DNA from: Roseovarius mucosus DSM 17069
Lineage (GTDB): Bacteria; Pseudomonadota; Alphaproteobacteria; Rhodobacterales; Rhodobacteraceae
Assembly (NCBI RefSeq): GCF_000768555.3
Contig: NZ_KN293981.1
Span: 62,001 to 126,000, forward strand
Direction of reading: 5' to 3'
Length of the DNA: 64,000 nucleotides
This document shows, piece after piece, positions 30,017 to 39,877 of the stretch (positions are counted from its first letter, which is position 1; the number at the start of each line of letters is the position of its first letter). Made by a program: the position numbers and the translations under genes. Below the pieces are notes generated by a model, which was not told where the DNA came from, did no database searches, and saw nothing but the letters and a program-made list of their open reading frames with translations.

Positions 30017-31197
30017 GGTTTTCTCACGATCATGTCAAAAAGCCCCCCGATGCCACGCGGGAAAAACAGCGTGACCGCGACAAAGCCGAGACCCAAGAGC
30101 ACCAGCCACCAATCGGTCCAATTGATCGTGTAGAACCCGAGGTTGATATTAGGCGCGCCGCCACCCGTGAACCAGCTTGACGCAAGGCTGACCACAGCCG
30201 CCCCGATCACAGCCCCATAGAGCCGCCCGCGCCCGCCGATGGCCACCCAGACCGCAAGGTAGATCGAGGCAATCGGCGCAATCTCTGCCGGGTTAATTAT
30301 GCCCGCCTGCGGGTAATAGAGCGCACCCGCAATGGCTGAAACAACAGCGGTCAGGGTAAAGATCATCAGCTTGTAGCTCTCGACGTCATAGCCCAGAAAC
30401 CGCACCCGCGCTTCATTGTCGCGAATGGCGCGGATGACCGAGCCGAACTTGCCCGAGACAAGCCAGGCAAACACCAGATAGCCCAGCCCGAGTGCAAGGG
30501 CAGAGGCCCAGAAGAACCACAACGACAAGGCGGATTGGGGCACATGGTCAAGGCCGGGGATGTTCTGCAATCCAGAGAGGCCGTTGTTGCCGCGCAACCC
30601 GGTGTCGTTCTGAAAGAGATAGAGCGACAGCGCCAGCGTCATCGCCTGCGTGAGAATGGACAGGTAGACACCCGTGACACGGCTGCGGAACGCCAGCCAG
30701 CCAAAGACCAGCGCCAAGAGGCCCGGCACCAGAACCACCATCATCAGCTGCAGCGTAAGACTATGGGCAAACCCCCAGAGCCAGGGCAGCTCGTTACTGC
30801 CCACCACGCCGAAAATCTGGCTGGCGATGGCTTTCTCGATCTCGATATCAGTCGGTGGAATGGGCGTCGCCGAGAGGGACTCCACCACGATCCCTTGGGT
30901 GCGCGCGTACATCAGCCACATGCCGATGGCATAGCCGCCAAGTCCGAAAAATGCGAAATGTCCGAGACTGAGGATGCCGCAATAGCCCCAGACCACATCC
31001 ATCGCCACGGCGATGAGACAGAGGCAGAGCGTCATGCCGAGGATCTTGACCATTGACGTGGAAATCAGGGCTAGACCGAACCCCTCGGACAACACTGTCA
31101 CGCCCAATGTAAAGAGCGCGAGACAGCCTAGGAACCACAGGACCGACGGGTTTTCCGCCAGAAACCGCCTGCGTGGGGCAATCTCGGGTGTGCTCAT
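30013..31197 (-). CDS. urtC: Urea ABC transporter permease UrtC
   Basis: A 394-residue LivM-type permease with about ten helices. Landmarks are DVVWGYCGILSLGHFAFFGLGGYAIGMWLMY and LRGNNGLSGLQNIPG. With UrtB it forms the membrane channel for urea. Three bases separate it from urtB. Confidence 0.94.
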   Translation of the reverse strand: MSTPEIAPRRRFLAENPSVLWFLGCLALFTLGVTVLSEGFGLALISTSMVKILGMTLCLCLIAVAMDVVWGYCGILSLGHFAFFGLGGYAIGMWLMYARTQGIVVESLSATPIPPTDIEIEKAIASQIFGVVGSNELPWLWGFAHSLTLQLMMVVLVPGLLALVFGWLAFRSRVTGVYLSILTQAMTLALSLYLFQNDTGLRGNNGLSGLQNIPGLDHVPQSALSLWFFWASALALGLGYLVFAWLVSGKFGSVIRAIRDNEARVRFLGYDVESYKLMIFTLTAVVSAIAGALYYPQAGIINPAEIAPIASIYLAVWVAIGGRGRLYGAVIGAAVVSLASSWFTGGGAPNINLGFYTINWTDWWLVLLGLGFVAVTLFFPRGIGGLFDMIVRKP

Positions 31198-31200
31198 GGC

Positions 31201-33174
31201 TCAGTCTCCCGCCGCGCGACCCTTGAGGGCGACGATGCCCTTGGGCCGGAATTGGATGAAAAGGATGATGAAGAGGATCATATAGGTCTGCGCTGCCAGC
31301 GTGTTCGAGGGGTTGAACCACTCGATCCCCTTTTGCAGAAAGCCGATCAGCGAGGCCCCCGCCAGTGTGCCCCAGACATTGCCGACACCGCCCACGACAA
31401 CGGTCATGAAACTCTGGACGATGTAATTCGCCCCCATCTCGGAGGTGACCTGTGCGTAGAGGCCGATCGCCACGCCTGCGATCCCCGCGATGCCGGACCC
31501 AAGACCGAAGGTGAGCATGTTGATGCGGTCCGGGTCGATGCCCATGCTGGCCGCCATACCGGGATTCTGCGTGACCGCCCGCACCTCAAGCCCCAGCCTT
31601 GTGCGCTTGAGGATGAAGAGCAGCAGTGCCAGAAAGATGAGCGCGAGGACGAAGATCGCCACGCGAATATTGCTGATGCTCACGATGTCATTCAGCGTTA
31701 GCGCACCGCTCAACCAATCGGGCGCGGTCAGAGGACGCGCTTGCGTGCCAAAGATGTTCTTGGCCAATTGCTGCAAGGCAATCGAGATGCCAAATGTGGC
31801 CAGCAGCGTTTCCAGAGGCCGGGTATAGAGATGCCGGATCACGAGCCGCTCCATCGCCACGCCTGCACCAAAGGTCACGACAAAGGCCAGCGGCAGAGCG
31901 ATAATCAGGCTGACGGTGTAATCGGGAACGAAGAGCTGCACCACATAGCCGGTGTAGGCCCCCATCATGATGAACTCGCCATGCGCCATGTTGATGACGC
32001 CCATGACGCCAAAGGTAATGGCAAGGCCGATGGCCGCGAGGAAAAAAATCGACGCGAGCGACAGCCCATCCAGCACCAGATCGAGCGTCTGATAAAGCCC
32101 AAGCGTGTGCGATGTGGCGGACAGCGCATCCTCGGCGGCGGCCGTCACCTCGGGGTTAGGCTCGGTATAAACCTCGTAGAACACATGCGCGGCCACCGCG
32201 CGCGCCACCTCATCCTCGGCGGCGCGTGGGGGCACGGTGCCTGCGGCCTCCAGCGCCTCATAGGCACGGGCGCGGGCGGCATCCGTATTGAGCAGATGCA
32301 GGGGCACGCCGCCCACCGCACCATCGACGATATGCTGTGCCAGCACATCACGGCGATCCGTGGCACTCTGACGTGGCGGTGCAAGATTGGCAGATACCAG
32401 CCTGTCATAGGCCTCGACCTCGGAAATATCTGTGCCAACCTCGAGCACGTTCGCAATGTTGGCTCCGGTTGGCAGCGCGGTGCCCACTCCCGGCACCCGC
32501 GCCGTCAACTGATTGAGCACGCTGCGCGCCTCGATGCTGGTATCCCCCGCCAAGCCCTCTATTGCCGCAAGGCGATAGGGCAACGCCGATGCAAACTGCG
32601 CAGTCAAGAGGGTCAAGAGCCGTTCCTTGCGCTGTTTCAGCGCGGGATCGGTCTCGGTCTCGATGGACTGGCTGAGCGGGTCGATCTGGCTGGCATCACC
32701 GCTACGGGCGATTGCATCCAGCGCGGCCTCCCTCCGCGCTGGATCGGGCGCGTTCAATTCGAAAGGCACCAGGGCCGCAGCGATCACTGCCCGCACCCCA
32801 GAATTAGGTCGTATCTGGCTCACCTCGCGGCTGCTGACCTCGGCCACGGCCGCGCCGCTGTCGATGTCGATCAATCGCAGCGCATCGCCGATCTCTTCGG
32901 CGTAGAAAAACAGACCATCGGTGGGTCGCGCATAAACCCCACGATCCTGCCAGCGCAGCAGGAATTCGGCGGTGCCGGGGCGGTCGGCGGCCATCAACCC
33001 GCTCAATACCTTCTCAACGGTGCTGCGCGACGGTTTGGCGATCTCGGCCTGATACTCTTGCAAGATCGGTTGCAACCCGTCCTGCGCCAGTGCCACGACG
33101 GGCCGCAACACGGACAAGATGCCAAGGGCAAGCACTGTCGCCGCAAGCCGGGCGAGGGAGGGAATCGAACGCAT
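31201..33174 (-). CDS. urtB: Urea ABC transporter permease UrtB with long N-terminal domain
   Basis: A 657-residue protein. The C-terminal 300 residues are a LivH-type permease (GLAITFGVMGVINMAHGEFI; GGVGNVWGTLAGASLIGFLQ). The first about 320 residues are a signal-led extracytoplasmic domain with Ala/Arg helical repeats, known from other UrtB proteins but of unclear role. It is followed on the operon by urtC. Confidence 0.93.
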   Translation of the reverse strand: MRSIPSLARLAATVLALGILSVLRPVVALAQDGLQPILQEYQAEIAKPSRSTVEKVLSGLMAADRPGTAEFLLRWQDRGVYARPTDGLFFYAEEIGDALRLIDIDSGAAVAEVSSREVSQIRPNSGVRAVIAAALVPFELNAPDPARREAALDAIARSGDASQIDPLSQSIETETDPALKQRKERLLTLLTAQFASALPYRLAAIEGLAGDTSIEARSVLNQLTARVPGVGTALPTGANIANVLEVGTDISEVEAYDRLVSANLAPPRQSATDRRDVLAQHIVDGAVGGVPLHLLNTDAARARAYEALEAAGTVPPRAAEDEVARAVAAHVFYEVYTEPNPEVTAAAEDALSATSHTLGLYQTLDLVLDGLSLASIFFLAAIGLAITFGVMGVINMAHGEFIMMGAYTGYVVQLFVPDYTVSLIIALPLAFVVTFGAGVAMERLVIRHLYTRPLETLLATFGISIALQQLAKNIFGTQARPLTAPDWLSGALTLNDIVSISNIRVAIFVLALIFLALLLFILKRTRLGLEVRAVTQNPGMAASMGIDPDRINMLTFGLGSGIAGIAGVAIGLYAQVTSEMGANYIVQSFMTVVVGGVGNVWGTLAGASLIGFLQKGIEWFNPSNTLAAQTYMILFIILFIQFRPKGIVALKGRAAGD

Positions 33175-33202
33175 CTGGATGAAGGCCTTGCTCGGGAGGA
33201 GA

Positions 33203-33231
33203 GGCGCGCGGCGGCATCACCACCGCGCGCC
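33203..33231 (-). promoter_or_regulatory. Hairpin between urtA and urtB
   Basis: GGCGCGCGG and CCGCGCGCC are perfect 9-bp arms with an 11-base loop in the 66-base gap after the binding-protein gene. It has no U tract, so partial attenuation or 3'-end protection of urtA mRNA is more likely than full termination. Confidence 0.55.
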
Positions 33232-33240
33232 CGGTCCGCG

Positions 33241-34521
33241 TCAGTAGTTCGACGTCATCTGCACGCAGGTCTTGGTTTCGGTATTGTACATACCGCAGCC
33301 CAGATCCTTCCAATCGCTCGTGAGCGGCGCGCTCTCGGGCAGATAATCGGTCCAGGCGTCACCCGGCACTTCCTCGGTCTGGCTGATGATGTCGAACTGC
33401 CCATCGGCCCGAATCTCGCCAATCAGCACCGGCTTGGTCAGGTGGTGGTTCGGCAGCATGACAGCCGTGCCACCGGTGAGGTTGGGGAATTTCTGCCCCC
33501 ACATCGCCTCGCGCACGGCATCCACGTCGGTTGTGCCCGCCTGCGTGACCGCATTCACCCACATGTTGAAGCCGATGTAATGTGCCTCCATCGGGTCGTT
33601 GGTCACGCGGTTTTCACCGGCATAAGCCTTCCATGCCTTGACGAATGCGGCGTTGATCTCGGTATCGGCGGACTGGAAATAGTTCCACGCCGCAAGGTGC
33701 CCCACGAGTTCGGTTGTATCAAGCCCTGACAGCTCTTCTTCGCCGACCGAAAAGGCGACAACGGGAATGTCATCGGCGCTGACACCGGCGGCGGCCAGTT
33801 CCTTGTAAAAGCCGATGTTTGCATCGCCATTGATGGTCGAAATCACACCGACCTTTTTACCGCCAGCGCCCAAAGCGACCACATCCGCGACAATGGTCGC
33901 CCAGTCGGAATGGCCAAACGGGGTGTAGTTGACAAAGATGTCCTCGGCCGCGACGCCCTTGGATTTCAGATAGGCGTCAAGGATGTTGTTGGTGGTGCGG
34001 GGATAGACATAGTCCGTGCCCAACAGCGCAAAGCTCTCGACGCCCAGTTCTTCGAGGAAGTAATCCACTGCCGGGATCGCCTGTTGATTGGGTGCAGCGC
34101 CGGTGTAGAACACGTTGCGCGAGGATTCTTCGCCCTCGTACTGCACCGGATAGAACATGAGGCCGTTCAGTTCCTCGAGCACCGGCAGGGCGGATTTGCG
34201 GCTGACGCTGGTCCAGGAGCCGAAAATCACATCGACCTCGTTCACGGTCAGCAATTCGCGCGCCTTTTCCGCAAAGAGCGGCCAGTCCGAGGCCGGATCG
34301 ACCACGACCGCCTCGATCGGGCAACCCAGCAGCCCGCCCTTGGCGTTTTGTTGTTCGACCAGCATCAGGACCGTGTCCTTGAGCGTGGTTTCCGAGATTG
34401 CCATCGTTCCCGAGAGCGAATGCAGCACGCCCACCTTGACGGGGCAATCCTGAGCCAGCGCCGGAGCCGTTGCCAGAACGGTGGTTGCAACGAGGCTCGC
34501 CATAAATGTTCTTTTCGTCAT
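33241..34521 (-). CDS. urtA: Urea ABC transporter substrate-binding protein UrtA
   Basis: A 426-residue periplasmic protein with a Sec signal (MTKRTFMASLVATTVLATAPALA, cleavage near residue 23) and the UrtA signatures VKVGVLHSLSGTMAISE, FYPVQYEGEESSRNVFYTGA and LGTDYVYPRTTNNI. It binds urea for UrtBCDE. ATG 34521 is chosen at the signal peptide; an ATG at 34539 would add six residues. It is the first gene of the block and its promoter must lie in the 34522-34819 region. Confidence 0.95.
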   Translation of the reverse strand: MTKRTFMASLVATTVLATAPALAQDCPVKVGVLHSLSGTMAISETTLKDTVLMLVEQQNAKGGLLGCPIEAVVVDPASDWPLFAEKARELLTVNEVDVIFGSWTSVSRKSALPVLEELNGLMFYPVQYEGEESSRNVFYTGAAPNQQAIPAVDYFLEELGVESFALLGTDYVYPRTTNNILDAYLKSKGVAAEDIFVNYTPFGHSDWATIVADVVALGAGGKKVGVISTINGDANIGFYKELAAAGVSADDIPVVAFSVGEEELSGLDTTELVGHLAAWNYFQSADTEINAAFVKAWKAYAGENRVTNDPMEAHYIGFNMWVNAVTQAGTTDVDAVREAMWGQKFPNLTGGTAVMLPNHHLTKPVLIGEIRADGQFDIISQTEEVPGDAWTDYLPESAPLTSDWKDLGCGMYNTETKTCVQMTSNY

Positions 34522-34819
34522 TTCGTTCGGAACTCCCATGTCCGGGCTGCGCGCGTCGTGGCGTTGTTCAATTTCGGATCCCCCACCGTCATTTTGCGCC
34601 GCAGCATATTGTTTTAACCTCTCCACAGCGGGGCGCGGTCTCGCGGGACCAAGGCCTCTCTGTGTGGGGTCTGAGCCGTTTCAGACAGGTGGCAGCAAAC
34701 AGAACTGGCGCAATTTGCTCTAGCCAGAGCACGCACCACGACGCATCAAGGGCCAAGATTGCCGCTTTTTGGGCAGTTCTCAGGCGCACCGCCCATTTTA
34801 TTTGCGGTTGCAGAAAACA
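34522..34819. other. Intergenic region upstream of urtA
   Basis: About 300 bases between the polyamine transporter terminator and urtA. It should contain the urtA promoter. I found no convincing sigma-54 or FNR-type box and no gene in it. Confidence 0.5.
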
Positions 34820-34836
34820 ATGCCGCACCGCGGCAT
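34820..34836 (-). terminator. Rho-independent terminator of the polyamine ABC operon
   Basis: On the minus strand ATGCCGC-GGT-GCGGCAT forms a perfect 7-bp stem with a 3-base loop and is followed by TGTTTTCTG. It begins 8 bases after the stop of the last permease gene. Confidence 0.7.
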
Positions 34837-34843
34837 CGGGCTA

Positions 34844-35704
34844 TTAGGACTTTTGCCCGCGCCCTTGGACGAGAATACCCAACAGGCCCAACAGGCCCGA
34901 TCCCACCATAAGCGTCACCGACACAGCGTTGAGCACCGGGGTCGAGCCTTCGCGCATGCGGTCGAACATTGTCACCGTCAGCGGTGCATTCGACCCATTG
35001 AGGATTAGCGTGGTATTGAAATTCTCGAAGGAAATCAAAAAGGCAACGATCCCCGCACCAAAGAGCGCAGGCCGCAGCCATGGCAGGGTAATGGTCATAA
35101 AGACCACCGCCGGCGTTGCTCCGAGGTTGAGCGCCGCCTCTTCCAGCGTGCGGTCAAAGCGGCGCAGACGCGCGGCGATGACAAGGGTCGCAATAGTGGT
35201 GATGAAGGAAAACTGCCCGAGAATCACCAGAAAGAGCCCCGGTCGCAGGGCAGAAATCTCGTATCCCGTAAGAGAATTCACCGCCTCTGCCAGCGTGGAC
35301 GAAAACACGAGGATTGAGATACCAAGGATCACCCCCGGAATGACCAACGGTGCCAGCATCATGATATAGGCGAACTCCTTGAACCGGAAATCATGGCGAT
35401 CAAAGAGAAAGGCAGTCGTGGTTGCAACGGTCAGCGACAGGGCCGTGACCCAAAACGCAACAAAGGCCGAGTTGAAAAACCCCGCGACGATCCTCCGGTC
35501 GTTGATCAGACCCAGGCGGGGTTGCTCTGCCCCGATGAACCAATCCAGCGTGAAACCTTCCCATGGCAGGCCGGGAAACTGGCTGTCGTTGAAGGCAAAG
35601 ACCGCCACCACCGCCAAGGGCAGCGCCATATAGACAAAGAAAAGCGCAACATAGGCCGCGTAAGCAAAGCGCAAGAGTGGCGAACGAGGGAGAGAGGCCA
35701 GCAT
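34844..35704 (-). CDS. potC: Spermidine/putrescine-type ABC permease (PotC)
   Basis: A 286-residue permease with six helices and the EAA loop EEAALNLGATPAVVFMTITLPWLRPAL. The start at 35704 lies 1 base past the potB stop; the longer frame upstream is out of register with any membrane segment. It pairs with PotB to form the channel. The substrate could be a polyamine or a related compound. Confidence 0.9.
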   Translation of the reverse strand: MLASLPRSPLLRFAYAAYVALFFVYMALPLAVVAVFAFNDSQFPGLPWEGFTLDWFIGAEQPRLGLINDRRIVAGFFNSAFVAFWVTALSLTVATTTAFLFDRHDFRFKEFAYIMMLAPLVIPGVILGISILVFSSTLAEAVNSLTGYEISALRPGLFLVILGQFSFITTIATLVIAARLRRFDRTLEEAALNLGATPAVVFMTITLPWLRPALFGAGIVAFLISFENFNTTLILNGSNAPLTVTMFDRMREGSTPVLNAVSVTLMVGSGLLGLLGILVQGRGQKS

Positions 35705-35705
35705 C

Positions 35706-36566
35706 CTAGCGCCCCAGCGTATTCGAAAGCGACTGGCCCGAAAGGCGCAGCAAGAGCCAGACAAGCGCGCTCGACGTGGCCAGAAGGATAAAGCCAAAAG
35801 CCGATCCCAACTCCCAATTGAAGCGGGTGATGAACTGCGAATAGATCTGCGCGGTGAACCACTGTCCGCTCTTGCCCCCCAAGAGGGTCGGCGTGAGGTA
35901 ATTGCCCAGCGCCAGCATGAACACCACGATAGAGCCTGCGATGATCCCGGGCATGGCATAGGGGATGACGATCCGTGTCATCACAGTCCAACCATTGCCG
36001 CCCAGATCATAGCCCGCCTCGACCAGCGCATCATCCATCCCGTCGATGGTGGAAATCAGCGGCACGATCATGAAGAGCATCGAGGTATAGACGAGGCCAA
36101 TCAGAATGGCCGCGTCATTATAGAGCAACTCGACGGGCCCGGAGGTCAGACCCAACCCCTGCAAGGCGTTGGAAATCAGTCCGGTCTCCCGCAAGAGCAG
36201 CATCCAGCCAAACACGCGCACGATCTCGGACACCCAGAACGGCAAAAGGCACAGCATGAAGAGCGCCGCCTTGGTGCGGCCCTGCGCGATCTTGGCGATG
36301 TAATAGGCTACGGGAAAGCCGATGAGGAATGTCAAAACCGTGGCGATGATCGAAAAGACCACCGTGCGGAGCAGCGTCCAAGGATAGACCCATGTTGCCG
36401 CGAAATCCGCATAGTTGCGAAAGCCGGTTTCATAGACACGCGGGGCCACCTTTTCCCGCAGCGACAGGATCAGCATGTCGATATGCGGAATCACGATCAA
36501 GAGCGCGATCCACGCCGCAAAGGGCGCGAAGAGCAACCAAAAGACCAGCTTGCCCTCGCGCATCAC
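35706..36566 (-). CDS. potB: Spermidine/putrescine-type ABC permease (PotB)
   Basis: A 286-residue permease starting with GTG at 36566 (or ATG at 36563), overlapping the potA stop. The EAA loop reads DDALVEAGYDLGGNGWTVMTRIVIPYAMPG. Helix one is LVFWLLFAPFAAWIALLIVI. Together with PotC it forms the inner-membrane pore. Confidence 0.9.
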   Translation of the reverse strand: MMREGKLVFWLLFAPFAAWIALLIVIPHIDMLILSLREKVAPRVYETGFRNYADFAATWVYPWTLLRTVVFSIIATVLTFLIGFPVAYYIAKIAQGRTKAALFMLCLLPFWVSEIVRVFGWMLLLRETGLISNALQGLGLTSGPVELLYNDAAILIGLVYTSMLFMIVPLISTIDGMDDALVEAGYDLGGNGWTVMTRIVIPYAMPGIIAGSIVVFMLALGNYLTPTLLGGKSGQWFTAQIYSQFITRFNWELGSAFGFILLATSSALVWLLLRLSGQSLSNTLGR

Positions 36567-37663
36567 GCCCCCGCCGCCGCAAAGGACACGACCGCCGCCG
36601 GGCCAAGCCCGAGCGCGACAGTGGCCCCGCGCCGCAACGGTTCGGCCTCTCCCGATTGCGGCAAGAGTGCCTCGATCACGTCGCCCCCGGGCAGGCGCGC
36701 CAAAATCCGGCTCTGCGCGCCGTTAAACAGCACGTCCTCGATCACCGCCTCCAGCCGATTGGTGCTGTCCTGCGCAGCTACGCCCACCGCGATGGATTCG
36801 GGACGAATGAAGATGTCGAACAGGCCGCCCAACTCGGCCGCGCCCGACCGGGGGTTGGCAGCGGTCAGGGTCAGACCCTGATCGGTGGCCAGCTTGCACC
36901 CCGTGCCATCCGCCGCAATCACCTTGGCACGCAGACGGTTGGCATCGCCGACAAACCCAGCGACAAAGGCGGTCTGAGGACGGAAATACAACTCCTCTGG
37001 CGTGCCTACCTGTTCGAAGCGCCCGGCGTTCATCACCGCCACCCGGTCCGACATCATCATCGCCTCGGATTGGTCATGGGTAATATAGACGAAGGTCGTG
37101 CCAAACTCGTGCTGCAACTGCTTGAGTTCGATCTTCATGTGTTCGCGCAGCTTGAGATCAAGCGCGCCCAACGGCTCATCCAACAGCAAAACCGCCGGGT
37201 CCAGTACCATCGCCCGCGCAATCGCGATCCGCTGCTTTTGTCCACCCGAGAGCTGGTCGATCCGCTTGGGTCCGGCATCCGCAAGACCCACCCGTTCCAG
37301 CACACCCGCGACAGCGCGAGCAATCTCGGCGCGTCGCGTGCCGCGACGGCGCAGGCCATAGGCGATGTTCTCGGCCACGGTCATCATCGGAAAGAGCGCC
37401 AGATGCTGAAACACAAGGTTCACGGGCCGCCGATTGGGAGGGGTATCCAGGACCGAAGCGCCCTTGATCAGGATATCACCCGCATCGGGCCGCGCAAATC
37501 CGGCCATCATCCTCAGCAAGGTGGTCTTGCCACAGCCGGACGGGCCGAGGATGGAGAAAAAGGATCCCTTTGGAATTGCAAAGGAAACATCGTCCACAGC
37601 AGTAAAGGCGCCGAACCGCTTGATCAGGTTACGGCATTCGAGATCGGCGGCTAAGCTGTCCAC
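36563..37663 (-). CDS. potA: Spermidine/putrescine-type ABC ATPase (PotA)
   Basis: About 366 residues, beginning at a GTG at 37663 preceded by GAAAGG; a GTG at 37711 would run through the upstream hairpin. Walker A is GPSGCGKTTLLRMMAG, signature LSGGQKQRIAIARAM, Walker B AVLLLDEPLGALD, and a C-terminal TOBE domain follows (IRPESIAVG). It powers the PotBCD importer. Confidence 0.93.
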   Translation of the reverse strand: MDSLAADLECRNLIKRFGAFTAVDDVSFAIPKGSFFSILGPSGCGKTTLLRMMAGFARPDAGDILIKGASVLDTPPNRRPVNLVFQHLALFPMMTVAENIAYGLRRRGTRRAEIARAVAGVLERVGLADAGPKRIDQLSGGQKQRIAIARAMVLDPAVLLLDEPLGALDLKLREHMKIELKQLQHEFGTTFVYITHDQSEAMMMSDRVAVMNAGRFEQVGTPEELYFRPQTAFVAGFVGDANRLRAKVIAADGTGCKLATDQGLTLTAANPRSGAAELGGLFDIFIRPESIAVGVAAQDSTNRLEAVIEDVLFNGAQSRILARLPGGDVIEALLPQSGEAEPLRRGATVALGLGPAAVVSFAAAGA

Positions 37664-37684
37664 GTCTATTGACCTTTCGGGGTC

Positions 37685-37709
37685 GACGCGGCGGTTAACC
37701 CGCCGCGTC
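37685..37709 (-). promoter_or_regulatory. Strong hairpin between potD and potA
   Basis: GACGCGGCGG and CCGCCGCGTC are perfect 10-bp arms with the loop TTAAC, directly between the binding-protein stop (37719) and the ATPase start (37663). No U tract follows. Expected effect is to keep binding-protein mRNA in excess over the other subunits. Confidence 0.6.
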
Positions 37710-37718
37710 ACCTATTGG

Positions 37719-38780
37719 TTATTGCGCCACGATCTGATCGAGCAGACGGCCCTCGATATCCTCGAGACCGGCCGGAATCGGCGGGAACCATTTGATGTTG
37801 GCAATCACCTCGGGCGGGAACGCCTCTTGATAGGCGGCGCGCAACGCCGGATCGACCATCTCGTCAGAGCCTTTGGAGGCAGAGAACGACCCAGCCTGAT
37901 TGACAATCTGCGCCGCAATGTCAGGGCGCATCACAAAGTTGATCCACTGATAGGCCGCCGCATCATTCTCGCCCTTTGCGGGAAGGGCGAAAGTGTCGAT
38001 CCAGCCCAAGGCGCCTGTCGAGGGCGCGACGAAATTCCACTTGGAATCCTCGGCATTCAGCTTGAACCCGGTGGCATCCCACGCCTCTGCCGCCACAACC
38101 TCGCCCGAGCGCATCATCGCCAACAAATCGTCGGCACCGCTCCAATAGGCCTTCACATTGGCCTTGCATTCGCCCATCGCGTCGGCGGCAGCGGTGATGA
38201 TTTCCTCGTATTTCGCGGGATCGGAATAGGCCGCGAACGGATCCTCGCCAGCAGCAAAGGCAAAGCCGAGAAGGGCAATCCGCTTGGTCCGCATTGAAAT
38301 CTTGCCTGCATAGTCCGCCGAGCAGAGATCGGCATAGGTCTTGATATCGCCCGCGACAGAGCGATCCACGGCAAAGCCCGACACGCCCCAGATATGCGCC
38401 ACGCCATAGGCCGCGCCATCCACCGTGGTTGCGGCCACCGAGGCATCATAGAGATCACCGATGAATTGCTCTTTGTCGATTTGGCTGAGGTCGAGCGGCT
38501 TGTAGATGCCGAATTCCTGTTGCGGGCCAAGGATACGGTCCTGGCTCGGCTGTGCCAGGTCAAAACCTGCGCCGCCGGTCGCGCGCAGTTTGGAAATCAT
38601 GTCCTCGTTGTTGGACAGGGTCACTTCCACGTCGATGCCTGTCTCGGCCTTGAAGGCCGCGACCACCGACTCGGGCGCATAGCCGCCCCAGGTCAAAATA
38701 CGCAAGGTCTCGGCAGACCCCGCGGTACCAACCAGCGCAAAGGCTGCGCTGGTCAGGACAGTTCCCAACAGCTTTCTCAT
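37719..38780 (-). CDS. potD: Spermidine/putrescine-type ABC substrate-binding protein (PotD)
   Basis: A 353-residue periplasmic protein with a signal peptide (MRKLLGTVLTSAAFALVGTAGSA) and the mature start ETLRILTWGGYAPESV typical of PotD/PotF. ATG 38780 follows GGGAG. It is first in the operon potD-potA-potB-potC. The binding pocket residues DEMVD and WxxGADD are consistent with a cationic ligand, but the exact polyamine is unknown. Confidence 0.92.
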   Translation of the reverse strand: MRKLLGTVLTSAAFALVGTAGSAETLRILTWGGYAPESVVAAFKAETGIDVEVTLSNNEDMISKLRATGGAGFDLAQPSQDRILGPQQEFGIYKPLDLSQIDKEQFIGDLYDASVAATTVDGAAYGVAHIWGVSGFAVDRSVAGDIKTYADLCSADYAGKISMRTKRIALLGFAFAAGEDPFAAYSDPAKYEEIITAAADAMGECKANVKAYWSGADDLLAMMRSGEVVAAEAWDATGFKLNAEDSKWNFVAPSTGALGWIDTFALPAKGENDAAAYQWINFVMRPDIAAQIVNQAGSFSASKGSDEMVDPALRAAYQEAFPPEVIANIKWFPPIPAGLEDIEGRLLDQIVAQ

Positions 38781-38902
38781 GTTACACTCCCTGAGTATCG
38801 CCCGGTTTCCGGGCCGTTGTTGTTGCGGCCAGACGCTAGGCCTCTGCCGCGCATGCGTCAAGCCATGCGCAGATCACGGCTAGGCGAGGGGCTTATCGAG
38901 GA

Positions 38903-39877
38903 TCAGAGGGTCAGGATGGTCGAACCTGTGGTCTGCCGCCCCTCCAACGCACGATGCGCCTCTGCGACCTGATCAAGCGGGAACCGCTGGCCGATATTGA
39001 CCTTGACCGCGCCACTCTCGACCTTGTCGAAGAGATGCCGCGCCATGTCCTGACAGCGGGCATGATCGGCAAGAAAGGTGAAGAGCGTCGTGCGCGTCAA
39101 CTTGAGCGATCCCTTGGCCGCCAGCGTGAGCAGGCTCACCGGCTCAACCGGGCCAGAGGCATTGCCGAAGGACATCATCATGCCCAATGGCTTGAGGCAA
39201 TCGAGCGAGCGATCGAACGTGTCCTTGCCCACCCCATCCATCACCACATCCACGCCCTTGCCTTCGGTCAACGCTTTGACTTCAGCAACAAAATCAGCAT
39301 CGCGGTAATTGATGCAGGCCGACGCGCCATTCTCCATCGCAAGGCGGCATTTCTCGTCCGTGCCAGCGGTCCCTATCAAGCGGATGCCTTCCGAACGTGC
39401 CCATTGGCAGGCCAAGAGCCCGACACCACCGGCGGCGGCATGGAACAGCACCGTCTGTCCCGCCTCGAGTGGCCAGACCCGGTGAAAGAGATACTCCACC
39501 GTCATCCCCTGCAACATGATCGAGGCTGCATCTTCAAACGAAATGCCATCGGGCAGCGGACAAACCTGCGACGCGGGCATAACCCGCGCCTCGGCATAGG
39601 CGCCCGGCGGGGTTGCGGCATAGGCGGCGCGGTCGCCGGGTTTGAGATGGGTAACGCCCTCACCCACCGCCTCGACAATCCCTGCCGCCTCCATTCCCAA
39701 GGCATGTGGATAGGCGAGCGGATAGAGGCCAGTGCGTTGATAAACATCAATAAAATTCAACCCACAGGCCATGTGGCGAATGCGGATTTCACCCGGTCCC
39801 GGCTCTCCCACCGGGATATCGACCAGCTTCAACTCCTCAGCCCCGCCCGCTTTTTCGATAATGACCGTTCGCGCCAT
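38903..39877 (-). CDS. NADPH:quinone oxidoreductase (zinc-independent MDR)
   Basis: A 324-residue medium-chain reductase. N-terminal GroES-like part has GLNFIDVYQRTGLYPLAYPHALGMEAAGIVE; the cofactor domain has AAAGGVGLLACQWAR. Cys/His zinc ligands of alcohol dehydrogenases are absent, as in QorA. ATG 39877 follows GGGAGCAGG. It reduces quinones with NADPH. It stands alone between the polyamine operon and the denitrification regulator. Confidence 0.9.
   Translation of the reverse strand: MARTVIIEKAGGAEELKLVDIPVGEPGPGEIRIRHMACGLNFIDVYQRTGLYPLAYPHALGMEAAGIVEAVGEGVTHLKPGDRAAYAATPPGAYAEARVMPASQVCPLPDGISFEDAASIMLQGMTVEYLFHRVWPLEAGQTVLFHAAAGGVGLLACQWARSEGIRLIGTAGTDEKCRLAMENGASACINYRDADFVAEVKALTEGKGVDVVMDGVGKDTFDRSLDCLKPLGMMMSFGNASGPVEPVSLLTLAAKGSLKLTRTTLFTFLADHARCQDMARHLFDKVESGAVKVNIGQRFPLDQVAEAHRALEGRQTTGSTILTL

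Noticed and set aside
31741..33729. 662-codon open frame opposite urtB and urtA
   Set aside because: Antisense shadow, low-complexity His/Arg composition.
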